Assembly: GCA_025331125.1 (NCBI GenBank) | Contig: JAOALB010000008.1 | Location: 310,001-374,000, forward strand | Source of the DNA: Mycogone perniciosa | Taxonomy: Eukaryota > Ascomycota > Sordariomycetes > Hypocreales > Hypocreaceae | Length of the DNA: 64,000 bases | Direction: 5' to 3' | Part shown: positions 1 to 11,700 of the stretch, in pieces | How the letters are laid out: each line of letters begins with the position of its first letter | How positions within the stretch are numbered: position 1 is the first letter of the stretch | The notes under the pieces: model-generated | What the model saw: the letters and a program-made list of their open reading frames with translations, nothing else | Database searches by the model: none | Told to the model about the DNA's origin: nothing | Made by a program: the position numbers and the translations under genes

Positions 1-2031
1 CACACAAGGGCGGCCACAGATGATATATACGAAATATTCAATGCACCACTCAAGTCGAATCCCCCGGAGGGTGATGAGAGCGGGGATGATGATGACTATG
101 AGTCGGATGGTGACTATACAACCGACGGCGAGAGCACCGGTACCACGAGGCAGATCGAGCCAAGCGAGCATGGTGACGATGAGACTTCTGATGCCAAGAG
201 CGCAAGTGAATGGTCAGACTTCTCCGCCCGCAAACGTGTTCCAGGCTATAAGGTGGACGAGGAGGGGGGTGATGCCAATGAGACTCAAGTGTCTGATCTG
301 ATCGACACTGGCGCACCGTCAGAAGCTTCAGATGACGATACAGAGCAACTGCTACTCACAGAGGCGTCACCACCAAGAACCCGTACCATCTTTATTCCTA
401 TTCCTCCAGAGGATTACGAGCCACCAACTCGGCCGTATAGGGACCCGGCTGAAGTAGCCAACAATAGACTCCCTTTCATGACACCCATCACCGAGAGAAC
501 AGAGTCATCTCTTGACGTCGATGTGGAGCGGGCTGAGCACTTCAAGACACCCTGCAAGCGTGATTTGAGTTCAACACCGATTGATGAGGAATCGGACCTT
601 GAGCCCTTGAGCAGCCCTTTGAGAGAGATTCTCACTGAAGAGAGGCCAACTTCATCGGTCCGGAAACCCTTGGCTTCAAAAGCAGCTGTGGCATTGAGTA
701 AGGGGGGGGTCAATAAGCCGCTGCCGCCGAAGGGGCCCGTTATCAAGGATTCTCGGTGCAGCCCTGTTGATGAACCTGTACGTCAACAAATCTTAGCAAA
801 TATTCAACCTCCCTTATCGGCATACCCTGGCTTCAATGACCACCGACAAGAGAGGTATGAGCGCGGTGGTGAGATCCGCAAGTTTGCAAAAGCCCTCAGC
901 AAAGCTGCGAAAGGCGGAGCAGATAAGACAGGGCCGCTACCATCTCCGGTCGTCATTGAATTCCCTGGCTCTTCATCCAATTACAGTGTGAAGCGGGAAT
1001 TAGGCGCTGGTGCTTTTGCTCCCGTTTATCTGGTAGAGAACTTGGCTCTGGATGAAGTGGAAGACGATCAAGAGAACGGAGCTGTGGCAATGGGCAAGGG
1101 AGCGTTCGCAATTAATCACCGAGCCGCTGTGGAAGCACTCAAGATGGAGTCCCCACCAACGTCGTGGGAGTTTTACATGATGCGCGTGGCTCACACACGT
1201 CTTGGACCGCAACACCGAGCGACGGCTTCACTTTCGTACGCCCATGAGATGCACCTCTATCAAGATGAAGCGTTTCTCTTCCTGCCCTACCACCCCCACG
1301 GTACTCTGCTCGATGTTATCAACTTCTTCCGCGCCGAGCCTTCTGGTGTTATGGATGAGCAGTTGGCCATGTTCTTCACTGTTGAACTCATGCGCACTGT
1401 CGAAGCTCTTCACTCCAAGGGTGTCCTGCACGGTGATCTGAAGCCTGACAACTGTCTCCTGCGACTAGACGCCACATCAATGCTTGGACCTGATCAGGCC
1501 CTCTCCAGTCAGTGGTGCCCCGACGGCAGCAGCGGCTGGGCGTCACGAGGAGTTGTTCTCATTGACTTCGGCCGTGGTATTGACATGAGAGCATTTATCC
1601 CCGATGTGGAGTTTATTGCGGACTGGAAGACGTCAGCACAGGACTGTCCAGAAATGCGAGAGGGCCGACCGTGGACATGGCAGATCGACTACTACGGACT
1701 CGCGGGTATTATTCATTGCCTTCTCTTTGGCAAGTATATTGAGAGCGTGCGGTGCGATCAGGGCGGGCTCGGTCGTGCAGGTCGCAAGTACAAAATTAGA
1801 GAGAGTTTGAAACGATACTGGCAGACGGATATTTGGTCTGACTGCTTCGAGGTGCTGCTGAATCCGACGTCGTTCATTGGGATTGAGGATGGAGGCAAGA
1901 TGCCTGTGGTCAAGTCGATGAGGGGCATTCGTGAGCGTATGGAGGCCTGGCTTGAGGCCAACTGCGAGAGAGGCGTGGGTCTCAAGTCTGCAATAGGAAG
2001 GGTAGAGACATTTGCAAAGAGCCGCAGGTAA
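1..2031 (+). CDS. BUB1: Spindle assembly checkpoint kinase BUB1, C-terminal part (5' end outside window)
   Basis: The reading frame is open from base 1 to the TAA at 2029-2031 (676 codons visible), so the N-terminus (TPR/GLEBS part) lies outside the window. The first ~310 residues are acidic and low-complexity. The C-terminal kinase domain starts near residue 320: glycine loop GAGAFAPVYLVEN, lysine in ALKMES (~residue 381), catalytic loop HGDLKPDN (~477) and DFGRGIDM (~522). HGD in place of HRD and the DFGR.IDM stretch are typical of Bub1 kinases. In the family, Bub1 phosphorylates H2A at kinetochores and recruits shugoshin and Mad proteins. The visible part has no frame break and no obvious intron. 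It converges on APN1. The kinase call is firm; the orthology to Bub1 rests on recognition of these motifs. Confidence 0.9.
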   Translation, partial: HTRAATDDIYEIFNAPLKSNPPEGDESGDDDDYESDGDYTTDGESTGTTRQIEPSEHGDDETSDAKSASEWSDFSARKRVPGYKVDEEGGDANETQVSDLIDTGAPSEASDDDTEQLLLTEASPPRTRTIFIPIPPEDYEPPTRPYRDPAEVANNRLPFMTPITERTESSLDVDVERAEHFKTPCKRDLSSTPIDEESDLEPLSSPLREILTEERPTSSVRKPLASKAAVALSKGGVNKPLPPKGPVIKDSRCSPVDEPVRQQILANIQPPLSAYPGFNDHRQERYERGGEIRKFAKALSKAAKGGADKTGPLPSPVVIEFPGSSSNYSVKRELGAGAFAPVYLVENLALDEVEDDQENGAVAMGKGAFAINHRAAVEALKMESPPTSWEFYMMRVAHTRLGPQHRATASLSYAHEMHLYQDEAFLFLPYHPHGTLLDVINFFRAEPSGVMDEQLAMFFTVELMRTVEALHSKGVLHGDLKPDNCLLRLDATSMLGPDQALSSQWCPDGSSGWASRGVVLIDFGRGIDMRAFIPDVEFIADWKTSAQDCPEMREGRPWTWQIDYYGLAGIIHCLLFGKYIESVRCDQGGLGRAGRKYKIRESLKRYWQTDIWSDCFEVLLNPTSFIGIEDGGKMPVVKSMRGIRERMEAWLEANCERGVGLKSAIGRVETFAKSRR

Positions 2032-2394
2032 AATTGCTTGCTTGTTTATGATGCGGCTCTTGCGAGAAGCCGTTGATGAGTCATGATGTTGGGATGGGAA
2101 GGCTGGGGCTGGTCTGCTTGTGAAAGATGGGATTAGGCGTTTCGGAAAGACAGATTTATAGGCCGGGTTGGAGAACGATACCTCTGTTTGTCTATTTGAG
2201 AATTGGGCAAGTTTAAGCGGCCTGGTGTCTAGAGGACTGCTTGATATCGGCATTCACTTGTACAATGGGGCGCAATACATGTCGTTGCATTGATTTGCTT
2301 GTTTACGCCTCGATACACGGATGATCGACCATTTATAATTACTATTACATTGATTATTATCGTGTAGATAGAACCGTATCCCCTAGTACCCTAT
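2032..2394. other. Intergenic, convergent 3' ends of BUB1 and APN1
   Basis: This 363-bp stretch lies between two convergent genes and becomes AT-rich near 2330-2375. It presumably holds both 3' UTRs and polyadenylation sites. I see no other feature. Confidence 0.6.
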
Positions 2395-3848
2395 TTACTC
2401 GCTCTCATCATCACTCGCAGCCTTCTTCTCCTTTGGTGCTGCCTTGCCCTTCTTGGCACCCTTTTGCAACTTTTTATTGACTTGTTCTTGTATTTTTTTC
2501 CTCTCGTCGGCTCCTCTGTCTTGAAGTTCCTTTTCTAATTTGCGGAACTCCTCAGTCTCTGTGTCCATGTCGATGAGGCTTTCTAGTAGCTTGATTTCGT
2601 CGGCCCAGACTTGCTTATCTTCGACGACCTTGCCATCGGGTCCCTTTCTGTCAATTGGCGTTTCTAAAACCATAGGCATATTCCGGAATGTCTCGTGATT
2701 CATTACGTTGTGAAAGGCTCGTAAGCCTAGGAAGCCGGTTCCAATGTTGGCGTGCAGGTCCCTATTGGAGTTCAATGGTGCTTTGCTGTCGTTTACTAGT
2801 CGTGGTCAGTGCATAGAGCGCTAGGCATGAGGGCCGTAGGTCTGAGACGTACAGTGAAACGCTTTCAGATACTCGGAGCCAACAATCTCGTTGAACGAAT
2901 CGATTGTTTCCTTGAAGGTCTCCGCTGAACGTAGATCATAACCTGCAGCAAAGGCATGGCAGGTATCGATGCAAACTCCCACACGGGACTTATCGTCGAC
3001 CAACGCAATAATGTCCCGCAGATCTTCCCAGGTGGATCCAATCACATTGCCACTGCCCGCCATGTTCTCCAGTACTGTCACAACGGTCTTGGTAGCTTTA
3101 TGGGCTTTGTTCAGCTGAGAGGCAATGCGCTTGATTGCTGCGGCCTTGGTGTCGCTTCCGGTAGAGCCAGGATGAAAGTTGTACAGCTTAATACCAAGCT
3201 GCTCGCATCTGCTCAGGTCGTCGACAAAGCTGTCATAGGCTTGACGGGCCTTGGTTTCATCGGCTTGTGCAAGATTGACAAGATAGGAGCCATGGGGGAG
3301 CGCATGTTCAGCGGCACTGTAGCTATGCTCTTTACATTGGCTAATGAAGCCGTTCTTCGCATCGGGAGCCATGGGGGGGTTGTTCCACTTGCGCTGAGAT
3401 TTGAGGAACAAGGCGAACGAATTGGCGCCGATCTGAACAGCATTCATCACAGCATTTTGTACTCCTACAAAGATAAAAATAAAAAAGGGTTAGCAGATCA
3501 TTTTCGAATCAGCGTTGCTAGTGTTAAGATGCTCCAACCTCCTGCGGCGCTGACATGCGCGCCAATGTACATAGCCTTCCTCAAGGAAGATACGACACTC
3601 CGTTCTGCTAGCGGCATATTCTCCTCCTCTTTCCCCTTTGTTTTTCGTTTCTTCGCGGTCTTAGGGGCCTGGATTGGCTCTTCAGCTTCGGTCTCCGAAT
3701 CCGCCTTGCGCTTAGAAGCTGCCGTAGAAGCAACTTGCTTAGCCTTCGCGGTAAGTTTCCGGGTGTCACTATTCGAAGTTATCGTCTTCTCGTTGTCATC
3801 TTCGTTGTAGTTGACAGTTTTTCGTTTTCTCGGAGATAGACGGGGCAT
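2395..3848 (-). CDS. APN1: AP endonuclease, endonuclease IV family (Apn1)
   Basis: Three exons on the minus strand: 3848-3539, 3464-2853 and 2795-2395, giving 440 residues. Both introns have GT..AG ends, and the first has a GCTAAC branch site. The start is the ATG at 3848 (MPRLSPRKRK); the longer frame upstream starts only with GTG. The first ~90 residues are basic and charged, probably a nuclear-targeting tail. The TIM-barrel follows with the expected metal-binding motifs: HVSAAGG, NFHPG, LENMAG, CIDTCHAFAAGYD, AFHLND and HANIGTG. The Lys/Glu-rich C-terminal extension ends in an acidic tail. Family role: three-metal hydrolytic cleavage 5' to abasic sites and removal of 3' blocks in base excision repair, in nucleus and mitochondria. 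The splice joins restore AHVSAAGGVQNAV and AFHLNDSKAPLNSN, which supports the model. Confidence 0.93.
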
Positions 3849-4482
3849 CTTGAATGGAGGGTTTCCTTGTGAAATGAGTACAATGAATTCAACTCCGTGC
3901 ACATGCAAAAAAGCTTTGGGGTGTTGAGACGAGCTCGACGCCACGATGGTGAGCGCGACAGCGCTAGACGCGAGGTCATGTGACTAGCGAAGTGTGTATA
4001 AGTTCTATGCCCGAAATTAAAACGCTTGGAAAAGAGTATGAGCAGAGAGATTTTATCTGGTCAATGGTCATATCACTGCTCCGTACGGAGCAGAAACCTT
4101 TCTATTTGTGTTTTGAATATGGCTGGTGACGATGTTTTTGTAGTCTCTATCATCCTCTTGCCAGCGTTGTCCGCTGTGAGAGGTTTGAGCGGACGGATAC
4201 ATCATTTAAAGCATTCAAAACACATCACATTTCATATATACAAAGTACGGAGTCTACCATTATTTATTATAATACTCGGCGTTTCTATTCAATAAAGCTT
4301 GACCCATCGCATATTATATTTTACTACCTATCCACTTCACGAGAACGGCATCCGAAAACCGTGCTATTTGCTACCTGTGCCAAACCCTGATGACTAGAAC
4401 GAAACACAAGAGAATACCGACAAGTCAAAATTATAACAAACGCATACCCAAAAAAGAAGAAGAAATCCGCTATGAAACCATG
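3849..4482. other. Intergenic: APN1 upstream region and DGA1 3' flank
   Basis: This 634-bp region serves as promoter of APN1 and 3' flank of DGA1, both on the minus strand. It holds the perfect palindrome at 4076-4093 and an AT-rich stretch around 4200-4320. No credible ORF is present. Confidence 0.55.
4076..4093. repeat. Perfect 18-bp palindrome centred on CCGTACGG
   Basis: The sequence ctgctccgtacggagcag equals its own reverse complement. It belongs to the dispersed CTCCGTAC/GTACGGAG palindrome family seen in intergenic DNA across the window. Function unknown. Confidence 0.8.
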
Positions 4483-5664
4483 CTAGGGAATAATTTGAAG
4501 CTCGGAAGTCCTTGTCTTTACAAATTGATCCTTGTACGTCTCCCAGAGCCTTTCAATTTCTTGAACGTAGAGTTCATGGTATCGATCGACCTCCTCCTGG
4601 GAAGGCTGCTCACCATGCGATGCATGGACGGCAATCGGCTTTCCAACAACGATATTGACGGGCCGGCGGTAAGGCATCAAGCCAACATCATAATTAAGCA
4701 ATCCTCGGCCGTGAAGTGCTGGAAGTGTGAACTTGAATACCTTGAGCACAAACATCTGGAATTTGTGGACCATGGGGTGTGTCGTCGGGCTTAGTTGGTC
4801 GTACAAGTCGTTCTCGCCAAATGCAAGGACGGGGACTAGATCCGCTCCGGTTCGGAGCGCCATCTTCACGAAGCCCTTGCGGCCCTCGAGAACGAGTCGA
4901 AGGGTGCCCGGCTGGGCCTCCAGAGACTCACGAGCTCCACCAATGACAATCGTCACAGCTCGACCTTCGCCATCGTTCTTAGGACCGCCCTTGGTTAAGG
5001 TATTTCGGATAGACTCCTTGGACACAGACCGCATCCCCATGGCCAAAATCCAGTCGCGGTAGAAGGGAATTCTGAAGTTGGAATCTAGGGTTAAGAGACT
5101 GTTGGTAATGCCAGGGAACTTTTCGGGAAATCCGAGGGCGCTTGTGCCAAAGGCACACCACGCGCCGTGAGAAATGATCCCATGAGGGTGATAGCCAAAT
5201 ATATACTTCCTGTTTGGCGACAGGTCGTGTGTCTTGTGCAATTTCATTGGAAAGTACGCAGCGAAGAGCTTCCAGAGTGGCAAGGATCTCAGGTACTCCG
5301 ATCGATAGGTGAGTTTTCCATTCGTCGCCGCAGTAGACATGGACAGATGGACAAGGTAAGGCACCAGGATGGGCCAGGTGAGCGGGTTGGCGCAAGTGAA
5401 CCAGAACATCGACACCAACACAACAATAGTCATACAGTGGAAGAAAACGGCGGCGGTTTGCAGGCGTCGGGAGAAGGGGATGCGGAGCGGCGCAAATCGA
5501 ATTCCTCCAGCCCTCCAAGCATCTAACTCGTGATTCAGGGTGCACCCGTCGTCAGGGAGCGCTGGATACGATCCATTTTGCTTTTCGCCGTAGTAGCCAT
5601 GATCTCCATTGGTCATGACCGCAACGCGCGATTTGGGACCATCCGGCTGACTCTTGTGCGCCAT
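4483..5664 (-). CDS. DGA1: Diacylglycerol O-acyltransferase, DGAT2 family
   Basis: Single-exon gene of 393 residues starting at the ATG at 5664 (MAHKSQPDG); the frame extends upstream only to a GTG. After a polar ~65-residue N-terminus comes a hydrophobic hairpin (about AAVFFHCMTIVVLVSMFWF and a second stretch ending at a Pro-rich turn), then the DGAT2 signatures. These are YHPHGIISHG (the HPHG active-site motif), RDWILAMGM, IGGARE, RKGFVKMALRTGADLVPV and FGENDLYDQ. Family role: transfer of acyl-CoA to diacylglycerol in the ER and lipid-droplet membrane, the last step of triacylglycerol synthesis. Length is normal for a fungal DGAT2. No intron or break is seen. Confidence 0.93.
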   Translation of the reverse strand: MAHKSQPDGPKSRVAVMTNGDHGYYGEKQNGSYPALPDDGCTLNHELDAWRAGGIRFAPLRIPFSRRLQTAAVFFHCMTIVVLVSMFWFTCANPLTWPILVPYLVHLSMSTAATNGKLTYRSEYLRSLPLWKLFAAYFPMKLHKTHDLSPNRKYIFGYHPHGIISHGAWCAFGTSALGFPEKFPGITNSLLTLDSNFRIPFYRDWILAMGMRSVSKESIRNTLTKGGPKNDGEGRAVTIVIGGARESLEAQPGTLRLVLEGRKGFVKMALRTGADLVPVLAFGENDLYDQLSPTTHPMVHKFQMFVLKVFKFTLPALHGRGLLNYDVGLMPYRRPVNIVVGKPIAVHASHGEQPSQEEVDRYHELYVQEIERLWETYKDQFVKTRTSELQIIP

Positions 5665-6964
5665 CTTCTTCTTCCTCGTCCGCACTGAGGGATGGGTGGG
5701 TGTGGTGTTATGTCCGTTCTGAACCTAACTGTACGAGTGAGCTTGAATTGGCTCTGGAGATGCTCCAGGTCTGCTTACAGTGTCCCTTGTTGGAATATGG
5801 ATGGTTCGCTGGGTTTGGGGTTGCTTCACCTCTTTATTCGCGTTGGATACCTGCGCAACTGCGCTCGTGCCAACAATTTGCAAATCAGTACAACTGGCTC
5901 CAACGACAATTTTCTTCCTCCCATGGGCAGCTGGTAACATATGTATAGAGCGGCATTGCAGCCAGAGTCCTCGGCACGGCGCCACCAAGGGGACCCGGGC
6001 AACGGCGACGCCGCGCCGCCACGCTGCTCTCGCAGCGGGGTGTACTGGCAACTCCCGAGGTACCTCGTCCAAACCGGCCGCGGGATTTATATAAAAAATG
6101 AAAATAAAAATAAAAATTCAACACTCACTGCTCTGTGACGTAACCGAGCTGGCCGGCGCGGCTTCAGCGGCTGTCGTAGGTAATATTTGCTCCACTGCAC
6201 AAGTTGCCCTCCTCGTGGAAATTCGTGGTTGGAGGTGTTCTTGGCGTTGGCCGGTTCCTTCACCAAGGCTGCGGGCCTGGAGAAACAAGATACCTATATG
6301 ATAGATACCGTAGGCCTACTACTTAGGATGTTAGGGTTATTTCCATTTTACAAGATGAATGTCGACGACGCTGCAGAGGGCGCCTCCGTCGATCGAGGAC
6401 ACAGACAGCCACCTTACGTGTTGGAGGGCTTTAGACTGGAAACGGAGAGAGACATGACGGAGTACTTGAGCGTTAAGCACGTGAAAACAGCCTTTTACTA
6501 CTGCTAGACCCACCAAGCCGGCAGCTCAGTGGGTCAAGGCTCCTGATGCGGCACTACTATTATCGTAATTCGGAGTACAGCAGCAGTATTATTGTGCCAG
6601 ATAGTTGTATTGGCCCAATAGCCAGCTCACCAGCAATTTCTACTCTGTGCCCTGGCAGTTAAGTCACTCAAACTTCCATCCGAATACCGCCATGAGGCAG
6701 AAGATCTGGACATCGCACAAATCTGTATAATACACATACAACATGCAACAGAAAACCCACTCATGATATCCAGTCACCATCTTTTCCGTGGAGGTCCCTA
6801 CCATCCACTGATAGTCCCAAGCCCAAAACGCCCTCCCCCTACAGGACTCCATGCCAGATTCAACGAAAGAAACCAACGAGTGGTGCCAAACGCATTCTAC
6901 AGTGCTTTCACAATGGCACTAACGCGCAAGATGCTCGCAAGAGAAGTAACCTTTGGCAGATCAC
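5665..6964. other. Intergenic: DGA1 promoter and C2H2 gene 3' flank
   Basis: This 1.3-kb stretch has a GC-rich part at about 5960-6080, next to TATATAAA-like sequence near 6085 (on the DGA1 strand about 420 bp upstream of its ATG). ORFs of 80-115 codons in several frames show no recognisable similarity. Nothing else is seen. Confidence 0.5.
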
Positions 6965-8758
6965 TCACACCGCAGCAACTCCTTCCCGATTCTCAAGCTG
7001 TTTTTTCAACATGGCCACCTCCTGGTCGAGCGAAACGACCTTTTCAGATAGTGATTTGATCTTCTCCTCCAACGTCTGCATATAAGCCCACACACTCGGG
7101 TCACTCTGAGCAAACATATTGCCGCTGTCACCGCTGGGCGTCGTTCCGCTTGGTGTGCGAGCGTGAGAAAATCCCGTAGAGTTGGACGCGGCAAATGGAG
7201 GATGGGATAATCCAGGGAGCTTAGGTCTAGCCTGTCCACTGTGAGGGGATTGCAGCTCAGACTGCCGTCTTCCCATTTGCTGTTGCAGCTGCTGTGTTAG
7301 ACTAGGTGACCGCTGCCGCGCAATGCCGGGCGTCTCGTGGCCTTGCAGGCCAGGACTCAGTTGCTTCGCGTTTTCCGTCATGCCCGCTTGTGAATAAATG
7401 CCCGTGCCTCCGCTACCAACAGGCACGGAAGAGATGCTAGTACTTGACGTATGGCTACCGGCCATACTATTCGGTACACTGGAGTTGCTAGCGCCGGATA
7501 CTTGGGTCTGATTGACATTCGGCGCATAGAGACCGCTGGTAGCTGCTCTCACGCCAGTAGGGGGATATGTACGGGCATGAGTACCGTACTGGTCACCTTG
7601 GCCACTGGGCATATGCTGGGTATTCAGGCCGGGCAAGCTTTGCCGCCTCATCTCCTCCTCCTCCCCATTATCGTAGGCAATGCCTGCCATGGCAGATTCG
7701 TCAACGTCGCCAATGCCACCATCCATGTCATCACCATCGGCAAAACTCCCCATGCTGGATCGTCTACCGGCGCATCCGCCTGCGCCTTTGCTGTGTCGCG
7801 CCAAGGCATCGCCTCTGGCAAATTTACGATCGCACTTGGGACACACATGGGGTTTTTCACCGGTGTGTAGTTTGCCATGGCGCTTCAGGTCGTGAAGGCG
7901 GCGAAAACGCATCTGACACTCGGTACATACGAAGGGCTTCTCTTGGCTGTGTGTCAAGAGGTGGCTCTTGAGATTGTGGTGACGGGTGAACTCGGTATTG
8001 CAATATGGACACTTGTGCTTCTTGCCACTTGATGATGGAGAACCCTGGTTTTGGGAGGGCATTGGAAAGCTCATGCCACGGGCAGGTGGCTCTGTGAGAT
8101 TACCACTGGATTGTAGAGAACCCGGGTATGACAATGACCCAGGTTGCGGTCGCTCGTCTTGCATGGCAACGTGTTGCGAGACAAGTTCGTCGCCCTTATC
8201 GTCGACATCCATCGCTGTCGGACTCTCCGTTACCGGCGCGCCGGCAATGCTCGTAGGGCTTTGGGGGCCCATCTCTGTGTGATCCTCGCCATGATCATCG
8301 CTGTTGTGCGGTATCGATAAGGCAGCATTGGCGAGTTTAGACGATGGCTCCATAGCAGCTGTTGGAGCGAGCTGCGGCGCGTCAGACGAACGACTCATAG
8401 TCTGGATTCCGCCGGACATGAGGTAGATGAGAGCCCTATGGTTAGGATTATCACCGATCGTGCAAGGGCTTAATGACAGTTCTTCTTCTCTGCGCAGGCG
8501 CTCTTCTTCGAGCGCTACAGCATCAATCAGCTGCGGCAGAGACTGGTTCGTCACCAATGACAGACGGGCGGATTTCGTAGGAGGGTCCAGTGAAAGGAGC
8601 TGCTCAGCGGCAAAGGAACGCGACGTGGTGGAATCGGATTCGCGACGCCGCTTGGGCTGTCTCGCGACGTCGTCAGTCAAGAAGTCAGACGGAGGGGTTT
8701 GAGTTCGGCGAGTCGAGAGCGGGGCTTCGGTTGCAATGGCGCCGAAGTTGAATGCCAT
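6965..8758 (-). CDS. C2H2 zinc-finger transcription factor with C-terminal coiled coil
   Basis: 597 residues, single exon, start at the ATG at 8758 (MAFNFGAIATEA); the frame upstream has only a TTG start. A basic patch (RQPKRRRE, ~residue 38) could be a nuclear signal. Three tandem fingers begin near residue 250: CPYCNTEF...HHNLKSHLLTH, CTECQMRF...HDLKRHGKLH and CPKCDRKF...ALARH. Linkers are SQEKPF and TGEKPH. The third finger ends H-x5-CAG, so its last ligand is probably Cys (CCHC). The flanks are long, low-complexity and Ser/Pro/Gln-rich. The last ~35 residues (LEEKIKSLSEKVVSLDQEVAMLKKQLENR) form a heptad-like coiled coil that suggests dimerisation. It is certainly a DNA-binding protein by family; I do not recognise its target or a standard gene name. 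Confidence 0.85.
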   Translation of the reverse strand: MAFNFGAIATEAPLSTRRTQTPPSDFLTDDVARQPKRRRESDSTTSRSFAAEQLLSLDPPTKSARLSLVTNQSLPQLIDAVALEEERLRREEELSLSPCTIGDNPNHRALIYLMSGGIQTMSRSSDAPQLAPTAAMEPSSKLANAALSIPHNSDDHGEDHTEMGPQSPTSIAGAPVTESPTAMDVDDKGDELVSQHVAMQDERPQPGSLSYPGSLQSSGNLTEPPARGMSFPMPSQNQGSPSSSGKKHKCPYCNTEFTRHHNLKSHLLTHSQEKPFVCTECQMRFRRLHDLKRHGKLHTGEKPHVCPKCDRKFARGDALARHSKGAGGCAGRRSSMGSFADGDDMDGGIGDVDESAMAGIAYDNGEEEEMRRQSLPGLNTQHMPSGQGDQYGTHARTYPPTGVRAATSGLYAPNVNQTQVSGASNSSVPNSMAGSHTSSTSISSVPVGSGGTGIYSQAGMTENAKQLSPGLQGHETPGIARQRSPSLTQQLQQQMGRRQSELQSPHSGQARPKLPGLSHPPFAASNSTGFSHARTPSGTTPSGDSGNMFAQSDPSVWAYMQTLEEKIKSLSEKVVSLDQEVAMLKKQLENREGVAAV

Positions 8759-11700
8759 ATGAAAGACGCGAGGGAGAAGGGTGTGACAGCGGTAGCGAAT
8801 CCGGGACCAAGTGGTGCATGTAGTCAGTCGCAAGTCAGAGCAATATGGTCAACGACACATGTCGAAGCTGGTTGAGGTGTGGCTGAGAAATGTGGCGAGA
8901 GCTGGGTTTTTTTTCCTTCCCGTTGAATTGCCTTGGGAAGGAGCTTTGCGTATAATACCTGCGAATTCGGGCAGATTGCATCAATCGAATGGCAATTTCG
9001 CGCTTTTCTGATGCTCTCAGGTGATGAGATGAGAAAGATGATGTTGTTATGGCGTTGACCGGCAGACTGGTGATGGAGGGAAGGAAGGTGGTTGTTGAAA
9101 GTCCACGCTCAGGTAGGCAAGCAGTAGCGTGCACTGTGCAAGGAGGTACCTTGCGTGAAGCCCAGGCGCAAGTCTACCAGGCGGCAGGGAGGTGGACAAA
9201 AAGAAAAAGTGGGCCTGCTCCGTACGAAGTATGCGCAGCGGGCTTCATTGCAGTACAAACTATCTGCGACGCGGCATCTGCCGGAGTATTAAAGCCACAC
9301 AACCGAGGGTCGATGGTGCTCTCAGTGTTCCGTAGGTTTTATATATTATCTCTCTGCTCTGTTGCGATAGAGGAAAAATAATAGGAATCATGTAAACATA
9401 GCCTTATAAAGTAAGTGTCTCAAGACAACACCGTACTCCTGATGCAGCTTGGAGCATCTAAATACCCGTCCACCTAATCAATGAAATCCTTTCTGACTTT
9501 CCTACACAGCTGTGGAGTAGCTATTGACCCGAAACACGAAGCAACTGACGTCCAGTACGGAGTAGCACTCGATTTCACGATGATTGTGTCCAGAACACCC
9601 AAACGAGGCCCACATTCCCTAACAGTGTCGTTTCGGACTTTGGGCACACTGTAAAAGCAGGCCCACCGGGTAGGCGGTGCCAGGCTGGCGCCCGTACCTC
9701 AGGTGAGACCCTTGTACAGTGGCTGGAGACTCGAGGCTGGCGGCTGTGAAGGTGCCCGAAGAATTCACAAGAGGTGGAAGGTTGTGGATAGAGGTACAAT
9801 ACAATAAGGTTAGCAGAGCCGCCCGTCTTATTCGATTTACCTATCATGCACGCAGCAGTGCTCGGCGAAACTCCATTTGATAGTAGTAGTAGTACACCAT
9901 ACTCCGTAGTAATGCATGAATCACATCCATCCAACTTTTCCGCAACCCACCCAAGTGGATGACAAAAAGAAACAGTGACTGCAAAAGATATAATATGTAA
10001 TTAACCGGAACTTTTTCTTCTGTATTAGAGAATCAAACAGAGTAGACTTCATGTTTCGTAAATGATTGCCGGATATTAAGAGTTATTAAGAAGAGTGATC
10101 TGTATTAGTAATTAAAGTTAACTGTGCTTCGTACTTCGTAGTACTAGTTAGTGAAGTACGAGTAGATATTTTGCAGTCCCTGTTTTATTGTCACCTGCTT
10201 GCCACCTTGCTCGGGCTTGTCCTCTTTCGGTGATTACCACTGCTAAGTCGTGGCGGTGTTGCGGCCTAGCCACCACCACGGAGAAGCGAGCTGACAAAGT
10301 AATAAATGCTCGCCCCCCAGATCCTTTCGAGGTGAAGGCGACTAAAACCCAGCCACCTCTCCACGCCACTTATGAGGCTATCGGTAATACTAATATTGTG
10401 CAAAATGCACGAACTTGCAACATCGGACAAGCTCAATCAAGCCCGCGTCGATTGCCCAGCGCCACATTTGGTCATTGCTGACCAGTCAGTCACGAGCATG
10501 GCAACCCTCACTATGGACACTGTGTATGACATCCAATAATTATATCCTCTCAGGTTCTATCCAAAGCAGTAGCACCTACTAGGACCGTTGTGGGCGTGTC
10601 TATCAATAATACGGGTCATTCCCTTATAAAAAAGGCAAGATCTGGTGAAAGAATTGTCGTCCTAAAATAGACTTGACCGGATAGAGATTCCACTACTAAG
10701 TTCAAAACACGACCGAAAAGGAAGAGCCTCAGGTGTTAGGGACCAGGCCGCACATACTTTCCCGTCAATCTTTGTGATAAGTCGGTGTTGCTTTGAACGC
10801 TGGAGCGATGGCTAAGCTAAATAAATAGAAAAACAGCCGAGGGCGAGAGCACCACTAAAAATAATAATCTGAAAATACTACATTGTACATAGTTGGATGT
10901 ACTCGTAGTCGTAGTATTCCATCATTACAGCATCAACCCACTCCAGCTGGTTATAGTGCCTGGTGTTTGTTGGAAGGATCGACAAGAGGGCGCTAAATAT
11001 GCCATGGATGACGTCGCCTACCAGTGGCTGAGTTGTGGCTTTGGCCCGTAGCCAACTGTTACATACTGGTTCCGTTCATGGCATTGGATGTTGGTTGAGA
11101 CATGACTCGCAAGTCTTTGCAACGAAGGCGGTCGCGGAGCAAAGAGCAACAAAACAAGAGTCGCGCCCTTCATTCTTTCATGGTTATGAATACTACCAAG
11201 AATTCCGGGTGGAAAGCATGGGCTGCCCGATTCCAATGCGAGCAGTCGATTGCCTCAAGGCATTGTTCCGTGGTCCGAGAGCCCATGTACTCCTCGCAGT
11301 GGTTTAAACAACCTCACTCTGCGTCTCTTATTACTACTAGTAGTACTCGAACTTCGTAGTATCATTCATATCTTCGTCTCAGTGTGCTTTTTGAACGGGC
11401 AAAACCACCTGAGTTGATACGAGTAGTACTCCATATTAGTATCTCCTATCCTCGATGGATAAGGTAGTTATTTCATATCGATGTGAGTGCGCATACGAAC
11501 GAGGTAATACTTCGTACTACTTGATACATACCGTACTACAACACATGCACCATCACGTACAAGCGTGCATAAGTGAGGGTGCTGTGAGAGGATGCGGACG
11601 GTTGCATTCCCACTACGGAGTACAGAGGAATAGTATGTATAATACACACAGGTGGTAATAGTACGAGTAGTACTCCGTACCTCACTTTTATCTGGAATGT

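Noticed and set aside
1633..2253. 206-codon minus-strand frame opposite BUB1
   Set aside because: Runs antisense through the kinase domain; no family resemblance.
2956..3810. 284-codon plus-strand frame opposite APN1
   Set aside because: Antisense shadow of conserved APN1 exons and it crosses a real intron.
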